Below are positions 18,629 to 26,285 of a stretch of 64,000 nucleotides of DNA, one piece after another (positions within the stretch are counted from its first letter, which is position 1; every line of letters starts with the position of its first letter). Source of the stretch: Sphingomonas mollis (lineage in GTDB: Bacteria > Pseudomonadota > Alphaproteobacteria > Sphingomonadales > Sphingomonadaceae); assembly GCF_016427505.1 (NCBI RefSeq), contig NZ_JAELXS010000004.1, positions 248,001-312,000 on the forward strand, in the 5' to 3' direction. A program made the position numbers and the translations under genes. Under the pieces are notes generated by a model that was given only the letters and a program-made list of their open reading frames with translations, ran no database searches and was not told the DNA's origin.

Positions 18629-18855
18629 TGGATCCGCTCTTCCTCTTCGGCATCGGCGTGGCGCTGGCCGGCTGCGGATCGATCGGGACCACCCTCGCTG
18701 CGTGCCGCGAGATCCTGGCGATCCCGCGCGGCCCCGGCGCTCTCGGCGTCTCGGCCCTGCTTGCGGCCATGTTCTTCATCCTTCTCGTCGGCTGCGGTAT
18801 CGTCGCCGGCGGGCTGTGGGTCGCGATCGCGGTCGCGGGAGGCGCAAGTGGCTAA
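18628..18855 (+). CDS. Small membrane protein
   Basis: 75 residues. Two hydrophobic spans (about residues 4-22 and 40-70, with AAMFFILLVGCGIVAGGLW) predict an inner-membrane hairpin. Its ATG shares one base with the previous stop (TGATG), which argues for coupled translation. Function unknown. Confidence 0.6.
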   Translation: MDPLFLFGIGVALAGCGSIGTTLAACREILAIPRGPGALGVSALLAAMFFILLVGCGIVAGGLWVAIAVAGGASG

Positions 18856-19414
18856 GCGCAGCGCAACGAAGCCGCCGGCGATCATGCCCCGGACCGACAT
18901 CGTCGTAGCCGGTCAGCGGATGGACGTGGCCTACCGCGTCCCGGCTCTCGCCGCGAAGGCGCCGGGACCGTGGCAGCGCGAGGCCGACAAGGTCGCCTGG
19001 ACCGATCCCTCCACAGGGTACGCATGCATCATCCGCCGCATGCCCGGAGGACACCTCGGCGGCTTCGTCGCCGTGCCGGCCGGCCACCCGCTGGCCGGGT
19101 GGACCGCCGAAGCCGTCCCCCCGCAGCAGGTCCGCGCCCACGGCGGCCTCGACTATGCGCGGGCCTGCGACGAGCGCGGACCGGAAGCGGTCTCGATCTG
19201 CCACGTCAAGCCCGACGTAGCAGGTGCGCATGATACGGCGTGGTGGTTCGGGTTCTCGTGCGACCAGCCGGACGACCTCGTGCCGGATCACGCGGCCCAT
19301 GCCGCGGAGGCGCGCCAACTCGGCGTCGCGCAGACGTACAGGAACGCGGAATACGTCCTCGACCGATGCACCGAGCTTGCCGCGGATCTCGCCAGGGTCG
19401 AGGAGCGGCGATGA
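18848..19414 (+). CDS. Phage/mobile-element-type conserved protein (WWFGF motif)
   Basis: 188 residues from a GTG at 18848, preceded by GGGAGG and overlapping the upstream stop by 8 bp. The segment order HLGGFVAVPAGHPL, VRAHGGLDYARAC, ISICHV-like, TAWWFGFSCDQPDDLVP and a final YRNAEYVLDRCTELA helix resembles an uncharacterised protein family common in phages and plasmids. The conserved His, Cys and Asp residues could bind metal, which is inference. No function is known to me. Confidence 0.65.
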   Translation: MAKRSATKPPAIMPRTDIVVAGQRMDVAYRVPALAAKAPGPWQREADKVAWTDPSTGYACIIRRMPGGHLGGFVAVPAGHPLAGWTAEAVPPQQVRAHGGLDYARACDERGPEAVSICHVKPDVAGAHDTAWWFGFSCDQPDDLVPDHAAHAAEARQLGVAQTYRNAEYVLDRCTELAADLARVEERR

Positions 19415-20268
19415 GCGACTATCGCCATTCCCCGGAACTGCCCTGGGGGTACTGGATGCGGACGGCGACGTCGCCCGGCGGCGTCGTCACGGTCGTCGAC
19501 GAGGAGGGGCGCTCGTGGCTTTCGATCCGAGATGCGTTCTGGTCGGGGCGTCTGCGCATGTGCCGTGGACCGGGACAGGTCCAGGAAGAGCAGCTCGAGC
19601 TGATGCTCGCGATGCTGGCGTCCATGCATCGCGGCATCGTCGCCCTACCGGAGCAGACGTATTCCATCTTCGACGGCGACCATCTCTACGCCCGCTTCTG
19701 GAGATACTGGATGCAGGCCGAGGGCCTCGTCGACAACGACTTCCGGAACGATCCCCTGACCGCGAAGCCGAGCGCCGAGGGCATCGCCGTGCTGCGCATG
19801 CTCGCCGCTACCCGCCCGATCGAGCTGAACGCGGTTCCCATCGGCGCCGCGGCGGTGCGCTTCTACGGCGATCCGAACCTCGCCGGCGAGTCCGATCGTC
19901 GGGCCTTCGAGGCGGCGGAGATCCCTGGCGGGCTGCCGTTCGTCTTCGTGCGGGAACGCATCTTCGGCAGCGAGAGCATCTCGCTGCTGACCCGCAACCC
20001 CAAGGACGCCATTCCGATGGCCCGGACGATCTGGCACCTCCCTTTCCCGGACGCGATGCTGCGCGACCGGGCGTTCCGGTGGATGATGGACCGGTCTGAT
20101 CGCTGGACGAGCTGGGGCAAGATGGTGACGGAGGCGGGTTCGTCTGCGCTGACGCAGCACCTTCTGGTCCTCCAACTAGCCCGTCAGCCTGAGCGGCAAG
20201 GTCCTGGGACGCCCCGTCATGCCGGTCACCTGACCATCGGCCACGACGACCGGGCCGAGCGATCATGA
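19411..20268 (+). CDS. Unknown protein of overlapping operon
   Basis: 285 residues, beginning at an ATGA overlap with the preceding gene. The N-terminus SPELPWGYWMRTATSPGGVV and the FDGDHLYARFWRYWMQAE segment look like a soluble globular protein. No family is recognised. The last 30 residues are polar and probably disordered. It overlaps the next gene by 4 bp. Confidence 0.6.
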   Translation: MSDYRHSPELPWGYWMRTATSPGGVVTVVDEEGRSWLSIRDAFWSGRLRMCRGPGQVQEEQLELMLAMLASMHRGIVALPEQTYSIFDGDHLYARFWRYWMQAEGLVDNDFRNDPLTAKPSAEGIAVLRMLAATRPIELNAVPIGAAAVRFYGDPNLAGESDRRAFEAAEIPGGLPFVFVRERIFGSESISLLTRNPKDAIPMARTIWHLPFPDAMLRDRAFRWMMDRSDRWTSWGKMVTEAGSSALTQHLLVLQLARQPERQGPGTPRHAGHLTIGHDDRAERS

Positions 20269-20750
20269 ACGGCCGGCCACCGTTCGATGATTCGCCTAGC
20301 ATTGCGTCGCCGACACGAGGTCAGGCGTTTGAAGGCGACACGCTCGAACTTCCGATACTCATTCCCGCGGCGCTCGAGGCTACCGGCACCCGGGTTCGCG
20401 CGTTCCTCGAGCGTCTGACCCGTGGTTCGATCTGGCAGGATCAATCCATCCGGTCGATGGATGGAGGTGTCGACATCCAGGCGTATCTCGCACCCGAAGG
20501 ACTGAGATGCTTGATCCGCCTCGGCGCAGGCGTCCGGTACCAGCACCCGGGGGAGACGCTGGACGTATTGGGCATGCCGCTGCCGCACATTGACCGGGAC
20601 ATGGCCGTCCCGCTCGTGCACATCCTGCCCCACCGCCTGCTCGACGGCCTGCCGATCCTTGCATGCGCCGCGACGCATTTGAATGCGGGAAGACCCGAAG
20701 TCGGCACCAGCATCCGCGTCGATATGCCCCGGCTTCTCGTGCGTCGCTAA
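20265..20750 (+). CDS. Unknown protein, last gene of overlapping operon
   Basis: 161 residues, starting at an ATGA overlap. Soluble, no recognised domain; VDIQAYLAPEGLRCLIRLGA is the most ordered-looking part. It ends 14 bp from the stop of the oppositely oriented DUF4238 gene. Confidence 0.58.
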   Translation: MNGRPPFDDSPSIASPTRGQAFEGDTLELPILIPAALEATGTRVRAFLERLTRGSIWQDQSIRSMDGGVDIQAYLAPEGLRCLIRLGAGVRYQHPGETLDVLGMPLPHIDRDMAVPLVHILPHRLLDGLPILACAATHLNAGRPEVGTSIRVDMPRLLVRR

Positions 20751-20764
20751 TTCCATGCACGCGG

Positions 20765-22000
20765 TCAGCGCAGAGAACGGCCCGTGGATCGAATGAGGGC
20801 GTTGAGGTCGGCAGCGCGCATAGGTCGACGTGCAGGCCCGCGGGCTGCCTCCTTCCGGATGTACGCAACGGTCGGACCATCCGCGTCATGACCGGGCAGC
20901 GGCCGCGTCGGAATCGGCTCGATCCTGAATCTCACGCCCGGCTTCATGTGGGCAGGCCGTACGAACCCAACGCCCGATCCGTTGGTCGCTCCAGACAGCG
21001 GCAGCCGGAAAGGCAGCTTCGAGAACCAGCGCGAGGGCACAGGATAGACGGGCGAGTGCGAGACGACCCGCGGTGCCCTGGTCTGCAGCTCCGCCGGCGT
21101 CGCGCGACGATAGCGCTCGTAGATGCCATCATCCTCGATCCGCATGCCGACCCAGTGGCGGAACCGGTCGATCGGCCTTCGAGATGCCGCGTCCGCGAAC
21201 GCAAGCCGCAGGTGTTCGGCATCCTCCGGTAGGGCGAAGTACAGATTGGAGACGGAGTTGAGCAGCTGGAACTCGTTGATAGCGTCCACGTCAGCGATCC
21301 GGTCCGCGTCGATCCATCCCTTCGACGCCCCCTTCGGTGCATAGGCCTTCGCATCGAACGCGATCATCGCGACGCGAGGCGTCAGCGGCATCACGATCTG
21401 CGTGCCCACCGTGATCAGCCCGAAGCTGTGATCCTTCATCCGCTGCAGATAGACCCGGTTCGTCAGCGCGGCCGGATCGTCCGATGTGAAGAAGTCGCGC
21501 GGGGTTCCGTTGCGCACGAGCAGCACGTCCAGGTCATGGATGTGTCGCGCCGTCTCCGCCCACGTCTTCATCACCGCGAGCATGACCCGGCGATGCGACG
21601 TGTCCGTCCTCTCCCTGCGGATGTCCTCGAATCCCTGATGAGCGACCCTGTCCATTTCGACGAGCGTCGCGCGTCGCCGCTCCATGGCCGCAGCCGTCCT
21701 GCTGACCTGTAGATATGCGAAGTCGCGGAGGAAGCGCCGCCCAGCGTCGTCCATCGGGGCACCGGCGATCACCTCGCGGACAAGGCTCGCATACTTGCCC
21801 TCCTCACCCTGCAGCAGCTTCTCGAGCACGAGATCCTCGCCGTAAAAGTAGCTCCGGGAACACTGGTTCTTAACTGGGGCGTCTAGCACGACCCGTCCCG
21901 CGCCATGGTTGAACAGGTTGATGGCCAGCCCCGCGCCGTCACGGGTAAACGGCTTGAGGTGACAGCGCGGCACATAGTGCTGGTTCTTGTTGTCGGGCAT
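20765..22000 (-). CDS. DUF4238 family protein
   Basis: 411 residues from the ATG at 22000. The N-terminus DNKNQHYVPRCHLKPFTRD is the hallmark of DUF4238 (N-x-QHYVP-x3-L-x-F). The ARHIHDLDVLLVRN and FFTSDDPAALTN segments also suit the family. DUF4238 proteins are common on mobile islands and their activity is unknown; a nuclease or toxin role has not been shown as far as I know. A longer frame to 22075 overlaps the merR gene and is less likely. Confidence 0.8.
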   Translation of the reverse strand: MPDNKNQHYVPRCHLKPFTRDGAGLAINLFNHGAGRVVLDAPVKNQCSRSYFYGEDLVLEKLLQGEEGKYASLVREVIAGAPMDDAGRRFLRDFAYLQVSRTAAAMERRRATLVEMDRVAHQGFEDIRRERTDTSHRRVMLAVMKTWAETARHIHDLDVLLVRNGTPRDFFTSDDPAALTNRVYLQRMKDHSFGLITVGTQIVMPLTPRVAMIAFDAKAYAPKGASKGWIDADRIADVDAINEFQLLNSVSNLYFALPEDAEHLRLAFADAASRRPIDRFRHWVGMRIEDDGIYERYRRATPAELQTRAPRVVSHSPVYPVPSRWFSKLPFRLPLSGATNGSGVGFVRPAHMKPGVRFRIEPIPTRPLPGHDADGPTVAYIRKEAARGPARRPMRAADLNALIRSTGRSLR

Positions 22001-22001
22001 G

Positions 22002-22418
22002 TCAGCTTCGCACCTGACCGACAGACGGAGCGAACGCCTCCAGGATCCGGCATTCGGCGACTGTGCCCCCGGCACAGCTCGCTATCACGCCGGCGAGTTC
22101 GCGACGCAGCACGGTCAGGTCTGCGATCTTGCGGTCGATCTCCTCCAGGTGGCGGCTGGCCAGCGCATCGACGGTGCCGCAGTCCCGGTCACGATCGCCT
22201 GCCATCTCAAGCAGAGCCCTGACCTCGTCCAGGGTGAAGCCGAGATCCCGCGTGCGTCGGATGAAGCGGAGCCGTTCCAGGTCCTGGGCACGGTAGGATC
22301 GATAGTTGCCTCCCGTCCGCGCGGGAGCCGGGATCAGACCCGCGCGCTCGTAGTAGCGAACCGTCTCGACGGTCGTGCCGGTCTCGCTGGCCAGCCTGCC
22401 GATCGTCAGCGGCTTCAC
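22002..22418 (-). CDS. MerR-family metal-responsive regulator
   Basis: 138 residues from a GTG at 22418 that overlaps the upstream stop (GTGA). The MerR winged helix (LTIGRLASETGTTVETVRYYERAGLI) is followed by a dimer helix and a three-Cys layout: Cys in DCGTV, then Cys 35 residues on (IASCAGG) and Cys 8 further (AECRILEAF). This closely follows the metal-binding pattern of MerR and PbrR. It most likely acts at the overspaced promoter at 22770-22800 to switch on the efflux genes. Which metal it senses cannot be told. Confidence 0.85.
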   Translation of the reverse strand: MKPLTIGRLASETGTTVETVRYYERAGLIPAPARTGGNYRSYRAQDLERLRFIRRTRDLGFTLDEVRALLEMAGDRDRDCGTVDALASRHLEEIDRKIADLTVLRRELAGVIASCAGGTVAECRILEAFAPSVGQVRS

Positions 22419-22765
22419 AGCGCGATGCCCAGCCTGGAGGCGAACAGCGTCGTCGCAGCATAGAGCAGCACGGTCAGCGCACACCCGGCCGCCAGCGCCC
22501 ACCAGAAATGCAAGCCGCCACGTATCAGCAGAGGGATCACGAGGAACATCGGCAGCGACGGCAGGACATACCAGAAGGTCGCTCCGGCATGGGCGGCGAG
22601 CCGTTCGGGGTCGCCGGTGTCATGCCAGAGCCACATCATGCCCAGGATCGACACCAGCGGCAGCGAGGCCACCAGCGCGCCGAAGCCCGGACTCCTCCTT
22701 GCCACCTCGGAGACCGTCGCGACGATAACCCCCGACAGCAGCGACTTGACGACGAACCACACCAT
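22415..22765 (-). CDS. DUF3147 small membrane protein
   Basis: 116 residues with about four hydrophobic segments; SEVARRSPGFGALVASLPLV is typical of DUF3147. It is the first gene of a two-gene operon with merR (GTGA overlap) and is divergent from the CDF gene. Its start lies against the MerR operator, so the same protein may also repress this side. Function unknown. Confidence 0.78.
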   Translation of the reverse strand: MVWFVVKSLLSGVIVATVSEVARRSPGFGALVASLPLVSILGMMWLWHDTGDPERLAAHAGATFWYVLPSLPMFLVIPLLIRGGLHFWWALAAGCALTVLLYAATTLFASRLGIAL

Positions 22766-22769
22766 GCCC

Positions 22770-22801
22770 TTGACCCTGTAGCAGCTACAGGGTCCATATA
22801 G
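22770..22801 (+). promoter_or_regulatory. MerR-type overspaced promoter for the efflux operon
   Basis: TTGACC (22770-22775) and CATATA (22795-22800) are separated by 19 bp, longer than the normal 17, which is the hallmark of promoters that MerR proteins untwist. A perfect palindrome with arms ACCCTGTAGC and GCTACAGGGT around a central A (22773-22793) fills the spacer. It points toward the CDF gene at 22835. Confidence 0.82.
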
Positions 22802-22834
22802 GGGGTCGCACGACCAACACGAAGGGCGACGACC

Positions 22835-23479
22835 ATGGCCTGCGGCGACTGCTGCGCATCATCCACGACCGCTCCCGGCTACGATCCGCGCTGGCGCCGC
22901 GCGCTGTGGATCGCTCTGGGCGTGAACGTCGCAATGTTCGCGGCCGAGATCGTCGCCGGCGTGTCCGGCGGATCGAAGGCGCTGCAGGCGGACGCGCTCG
23001 ACTTCCTCGGCGACAGCGCCAACTACGCCATCAGCCTGGGCGTCGCCGGCATGGCGATCGCCTGGCGGGCGCGGGCCGCGCTCCTCAAGGGCGCGACGCT
23101 CGCCATGCTCGGCGTCTACGTCCTCGCCGCCGCGATCTGGGCGGTCTGGCACGGCGGAACGCCCGAGGCAGGGCTCATGGGCGTGGTCGGCGTGATCGCG
23201 CTGATCGCGAACGGGGGAGTCGTGCTGATGCTCTACCGCTGGCGGAGCGGGGACGCGAACATGCGCTCGGTCTGGATCTGCTCGCGCAACGACGCGATCG
23301 GCAACGTCGCCGTCGTGCTCGCCGCCATCGGGGTGTTCGGGACGGGCACCGCCTGGCCCGACCTGATCGTCGCGGGCGTCATGGCAGTGCTCGGCATCAG
23401 CGGCGGCGCACAGATCATCATGCAGGCGCGCGCCGAGATAGTCCCGAACGGACGGGGTTACACGGTGCCGGCGGAATGA
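22835..23479 (+). CDS. Short cation diffusion facilitator-like transporter
   Basis: 214 residues: about six membrane spans without the usual cytoplasmic C-terminal domain. The N-terminus CGDCC could bind metal. DALDFLGDSANY and SRNDAIGNVAVV carry the paired acidic residues expected in transmembrane helices 2 and 5 of CDF exporters. It is the first gene after the MerR-type promoter and likely exports the sensed metal to the periplasm, where CzcCBA would take over. Confidence 0.8.
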   Translation: MACGDCCASSTTAPGYDPRWRRALWIALGVNVAMFAAEIVAGVSGGSKALQADALDFLGDSANYAISLGVAGMAIAWRARAALLKGATLAMLGVYVLAAAIWAVWHGGTPEAGLMGVVGVIALIANGGVVLMLYRWRSGDANMRSVWICSRNDAIGNVAVVLAAIGVFGTGTAWPDLIVAGVMAVLGISGGAQIIMQARAEIVPNGRGYTVPAE

Positions 23480-23490
23480 TAGGAGAAGGA

Positions 23491-23820
23491 ATGCGCAAGC
23501 TCGTGCCCTTCCTGGCGTGCCTGATGCTGGTCCTGACGACATGGGCCGGGATGGCGCATGCCGCGGAAGCCGGCGGCGTCGAGACGAGCAGGACCGAGAT
23601 GGCCGCCCATGCGCCCGGCGACGGCGACGAAGTCCCCGCCGACGCGGACAAGGGCTATCCGCACCATCACGCGAGCTGCCACGAGCACCAGGTAAATACG
23701 CCCACCGTCCGGGCTGCCACCCTCCCGGTATCCGTCGCGTCGGCGAAGCCGCTGCCCGTGCGCAGCCGCGTGCTGAGCGGGCACGACACCGAAGCGGACC
23801 TCCGCCCCCCGCAGGCCTGA
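23491..23820 (+). CDS. Small secreted His-containing protein (CzcI-like position)
   Basis: 109 residues. A signal peptide (about 1-23, MAHA end) is followed by an acidic and His-rich stretch (YPHHHASCHEHQ). AGGAGAAGGA precedes the ATG. The location just before czcC matches small periplasmic proteins such as CzcI, but sequence similarity is too weak to claim identity. It may buffer or sense metal. Confidence 0.65.
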   Translation: MRKLVPFLACLMLVLTTWAGMAHAAEAGGVETSRTEMAAHAPGDGDEVPADADKGYPHHHASCHEHQVNTPTVRAATLPVSVASAKPLPVRSRVLSGHDTEADLRPPQA

Positions 23821-23877
23821 CGCGTCGATCGGGCGCGCGCGGATGCGCGCCCGCGTCAACACCGTCAGGAGCATTCC

Positions 23878-25137
23878 ATGCATCGCATCATCGCGGCCGT
23901 CCTGGCCGCAGCCGCCTGCGCATCGTCGCTGCAGGCCCAGACCGACCGGACCGTCGCTCCGGCGCCGGTTCTCACGCTCGCCGAGGCGCTCGACCGGGCG
24001 GGCGCCGCATCGCCGTTCCAGGACGCAGCTGCGGCCGGCATCCGTACCGCAGAGGCGCAGCGCCGCGTCGCCGGGCTTCGTCCCAACCCGTCGATCGTCG
24101 GCGAGGCGGAGAACGTCGCCGGCACCGGCATCTACCGGGGGCTGCGATCGTCGGAGACGACGCTCGGCCTCGCGCTGCCGCTCGAACTCGGCGGCAAGCG
24201 TGCCGCCCGCATCGCCGTGGCCGACGCGCAGATCGGCCGGGCCGGTCTCCAGGCCGAGATCGCACGTGCAGATCTCCGCCTGCGGGCCACGCAGACCTAC
24301 AGCGCCGCAGCCGCAGCCCAGCGCCGTGTCGAGGTCGCGGAGGATCAGGTCGGCATCGCCGCCGAGGTCCTGCGTGCAGCGCGCGTGCGGGTTCAGGCCG
24401 GTCGCGCGTCGCCGCTGGAGGAGCAGCGTGCCGATGTCGTCCGCATCTCCGCCGAAGGGGCGCTCGAACGGGCACGTCGTTCGGCCGAGGCTGCATCCGG
24501 CAATCTCGCCAGGCTGCTCGGCATGCCGGTGGGTCAGCTCGATCGCTCGTGGTTCGACAGCGTGCCTTCCACGGACATGGCGCGCCGCACGGCGTCGGGG
24601 ACCCTAACGGCCGCCGCAGCCCGCGCAGACCTCGACACCGCTACCGCGCAGGTACGTCTGGCCCGCAGTCAGCGGGATCCGGACCTGACGGTCAGCGCCA
24701 GCGCCCGGCGGCTGGAGCAGACCAACGACGTCGCGGCAGTGTTCGGCATCTCCATCCCGCTCGCCGTCTTCAACAACGGGCGCGCCGGCATCGCCGTGGC
24801 CGAAGCCCAGCGCGAGCAGTCCGACGCCCAGCGCCGCATCGCGCTCCTCGACGTCGAGCAGGACCTGGCGACCGCGCAGGCGGAGGCCGAGAACGCCGCG
24901 ACCACGGCGCGCAACGCCGCCGGACCGGCGCTCGCGGCCTCCACCGAGGCCGCCCGGATCGCGCGCATAGGCTACCGCGAAGGCAAGTTCGGGCAGCTCG
25001 ACCTGCTCGACGCCGAACGCACCCTGCTCGAGACCCGCACGGTCGCGATCGACGCTCTGGCCGCCCATCACGATGCGCAGGCTCGCCTGGAACGGCTGAC
25101 CGCCGCCGCGCCGCTTCCCAAGGACGATCAACGATGA
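23878..25137 (+). CDS. czcC: Outer-membrane efflux protein CzcC-like
   Basis: 419 residues with a signal peptide (ends LQA). Two TolC-type coiled-coil repeats are evident; the second contains EAARIARIGYREGKFGQLDLLDAERTLL, the usual outer-membrane factor signature. It should form the outer channel of a CzcCBA pump. It overlaps czcB by 4 bp. RND metal pumps of this kind expel Co, Zn, Cd or Ni. Confidence 0.88.
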   Translation: MHRIIAAVLAAAACASSLQAQTDRTVAPAPVLTLAEALDRAGAASPFQDAAAAGIRTAEAQRRVAGLRPNPSIVGEAENVAGTGIYRGLRSSETTLGLALPLELGGKRAARIAVADAQIGRAGLQAEIARADLRLRATQTYSAAAAAQRRVEVAEDQVGIAAEVLRAARVRVQAGRASPLEEQRADVVRISAEGALERARRSAEAASGNLARLLGMPVGQLDRSWFDSVPSTDMARRTASGTLTAAAARADLDTATAQVRLARSQRDPDLTVSASARRLEQTNDVAAVFGISIPLAVFNNGRAGIAVAEAQREQSDAQRRIALLDVEQDLATAQAEAENAATTARNAAGPALAASTEAARIARIGYREGKFGQLDLLDAERTLLETRTVAIDALAAHHDAQARLERLTAAAPLPKDDQR

Positions 25138-26282
25138 ACCGCATGATGAAGGCCGCCATGCCGGCGGTCCTGGCTCTCGCCGTGTCCGGCTGCGGCCGCT
25201 CCGCCGAACCGGTGGAGAACGCCGGCGAGGCAGGCGAGACGGAGAAGGCCGCCCCCGGCGACCCGAAGGCCGCCACGCTCACAACGCAACAGATCGCCGA
25301 CGCCGGCATCGAGGTCACCCGCCCGACCGTCGGCGGCGTCGCCGGCGCGATCGAGCTGCCCGCCACCATCGAGGGCGACCCCCAGGGCGTGCAGGTCGTC
25401 TCGGCCGCGATCGGGGGGCGCCTCGTCTCGCTCACCCGCAATCTCGGCCAGCCGGTTCGCCGCGGCGACACGCTCGCCGTCATCGAGAGCCGGGAGGCCG
25501 CGAGCCTCAACGCCGAGATCGAGGCCGCGCGCGCCCGCTCCGCGCTGGCACAGTCGAACCTGCGCCGCGAGCAGCGCCTGTTCGCCGAGCGCGTGTCGCC
25601 CGAGCAGGATCTCGTCGCCGCCCGCACTGCCGCGACCGAGGCGAACATCGCGCTGCGGCTCGCCCGTCAGCAGCTGTCGGCCACCGGCGGCGGCGGCGGC
25701 GCGCTCAACCGTATCACGGTCCGCTCGCCGATCTCCGGTCAGGTGATCGCCCGGTCGGCCACGCTCGGCCAGCAGATCGCTGCCGACGCCGAGATCTTCC
25801 GGGTCGCGAACCTGGCCAAGGTGTCGGTCACGATGTCGCTGGTGCCGGCCGACGCGGGTCGCGTCGCGCCTGGCGCACGTGTCGAGGTGACGTCCGCAGG
25901 ACGGCGCCAGGACGGCCGCGTGACCTTCGTCTCGCCGATCCTCGACGAGACCACACGGCTCGTGCCGGTTATCGCAACGATCGACAACGCATCCGGAACA
26001 TGGCGCGTCGGCGAGAACGTCGGCGTGTCGGTCCTGCTGCCGGCCACGGGCGATCGCAGCATCGCCGTGCCATCGGCCGCCGTGCAGATGATCGCCGACA
26101 GGCCGCACGTCTTCGTCCGCACGCCGTCGGGCTTCAAGGCGACGCCCGTGACACTCGGCCGGACCAACGGCGGCTCTGTGACCGTCACCGCCGGCCTGAC
26201 CGGCGAGGAGCGCATCGCCTCCACCAACTCGTTCACGCTCAAGGCCGAACTCGGCAAGGCGCAAGCGAAGGACGAGGACTAG
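25134..26282 (+). CDS. czcB: RND periplasmic adaptor CzcB-like lipoprotein
   Basis: 382 residues from an ATGA overlap with czcC. The signal peptide ends in a lipobox (AVSGC), so it is probably lipid-anchored. The lipoyl/hairpin segments (GGRLVSLTRNLGQPVRRGD; ITVRSPISGQVIARSATLGQ) and the beta-barrel are those of RND adaptors. It links CzcA to CzcC. It lies 3 bp before czcA. Confidence 0.9.
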   Translation: MNRMMKAAMPAVLALAVSGCGRSAEPVENAGEAGETEKAAPGDPKAATLTTQQIADAGIEVTRPTVGGVAGAIELPATIEGDPQGVQVVSAAIGGRLVSLTRNLGQPVRRGDTLAVIESREAASLNAEIEAARARSALAQSNLRREQRLFAERVSPEQDLVAARTAATEANIALRLARQQLSATGGGGGALNRITVRSPISGQVIARSATLGQQIAADAEIFRVANLAKVSVTMSLVPADAGRVAPGARVEVTSAGRRQDGRVTFVSPILDETTRLVPVIATIDNASGTWRVGENVGVSVLLPATGDRSIAVPSAAVQMIADRPHVFVRTPSGFKATPVTLGRTNGGSVTVTAGLTGEERIASTNSFTLKAELGKAQAKDED

Positions 26283-26285
26283 GCC

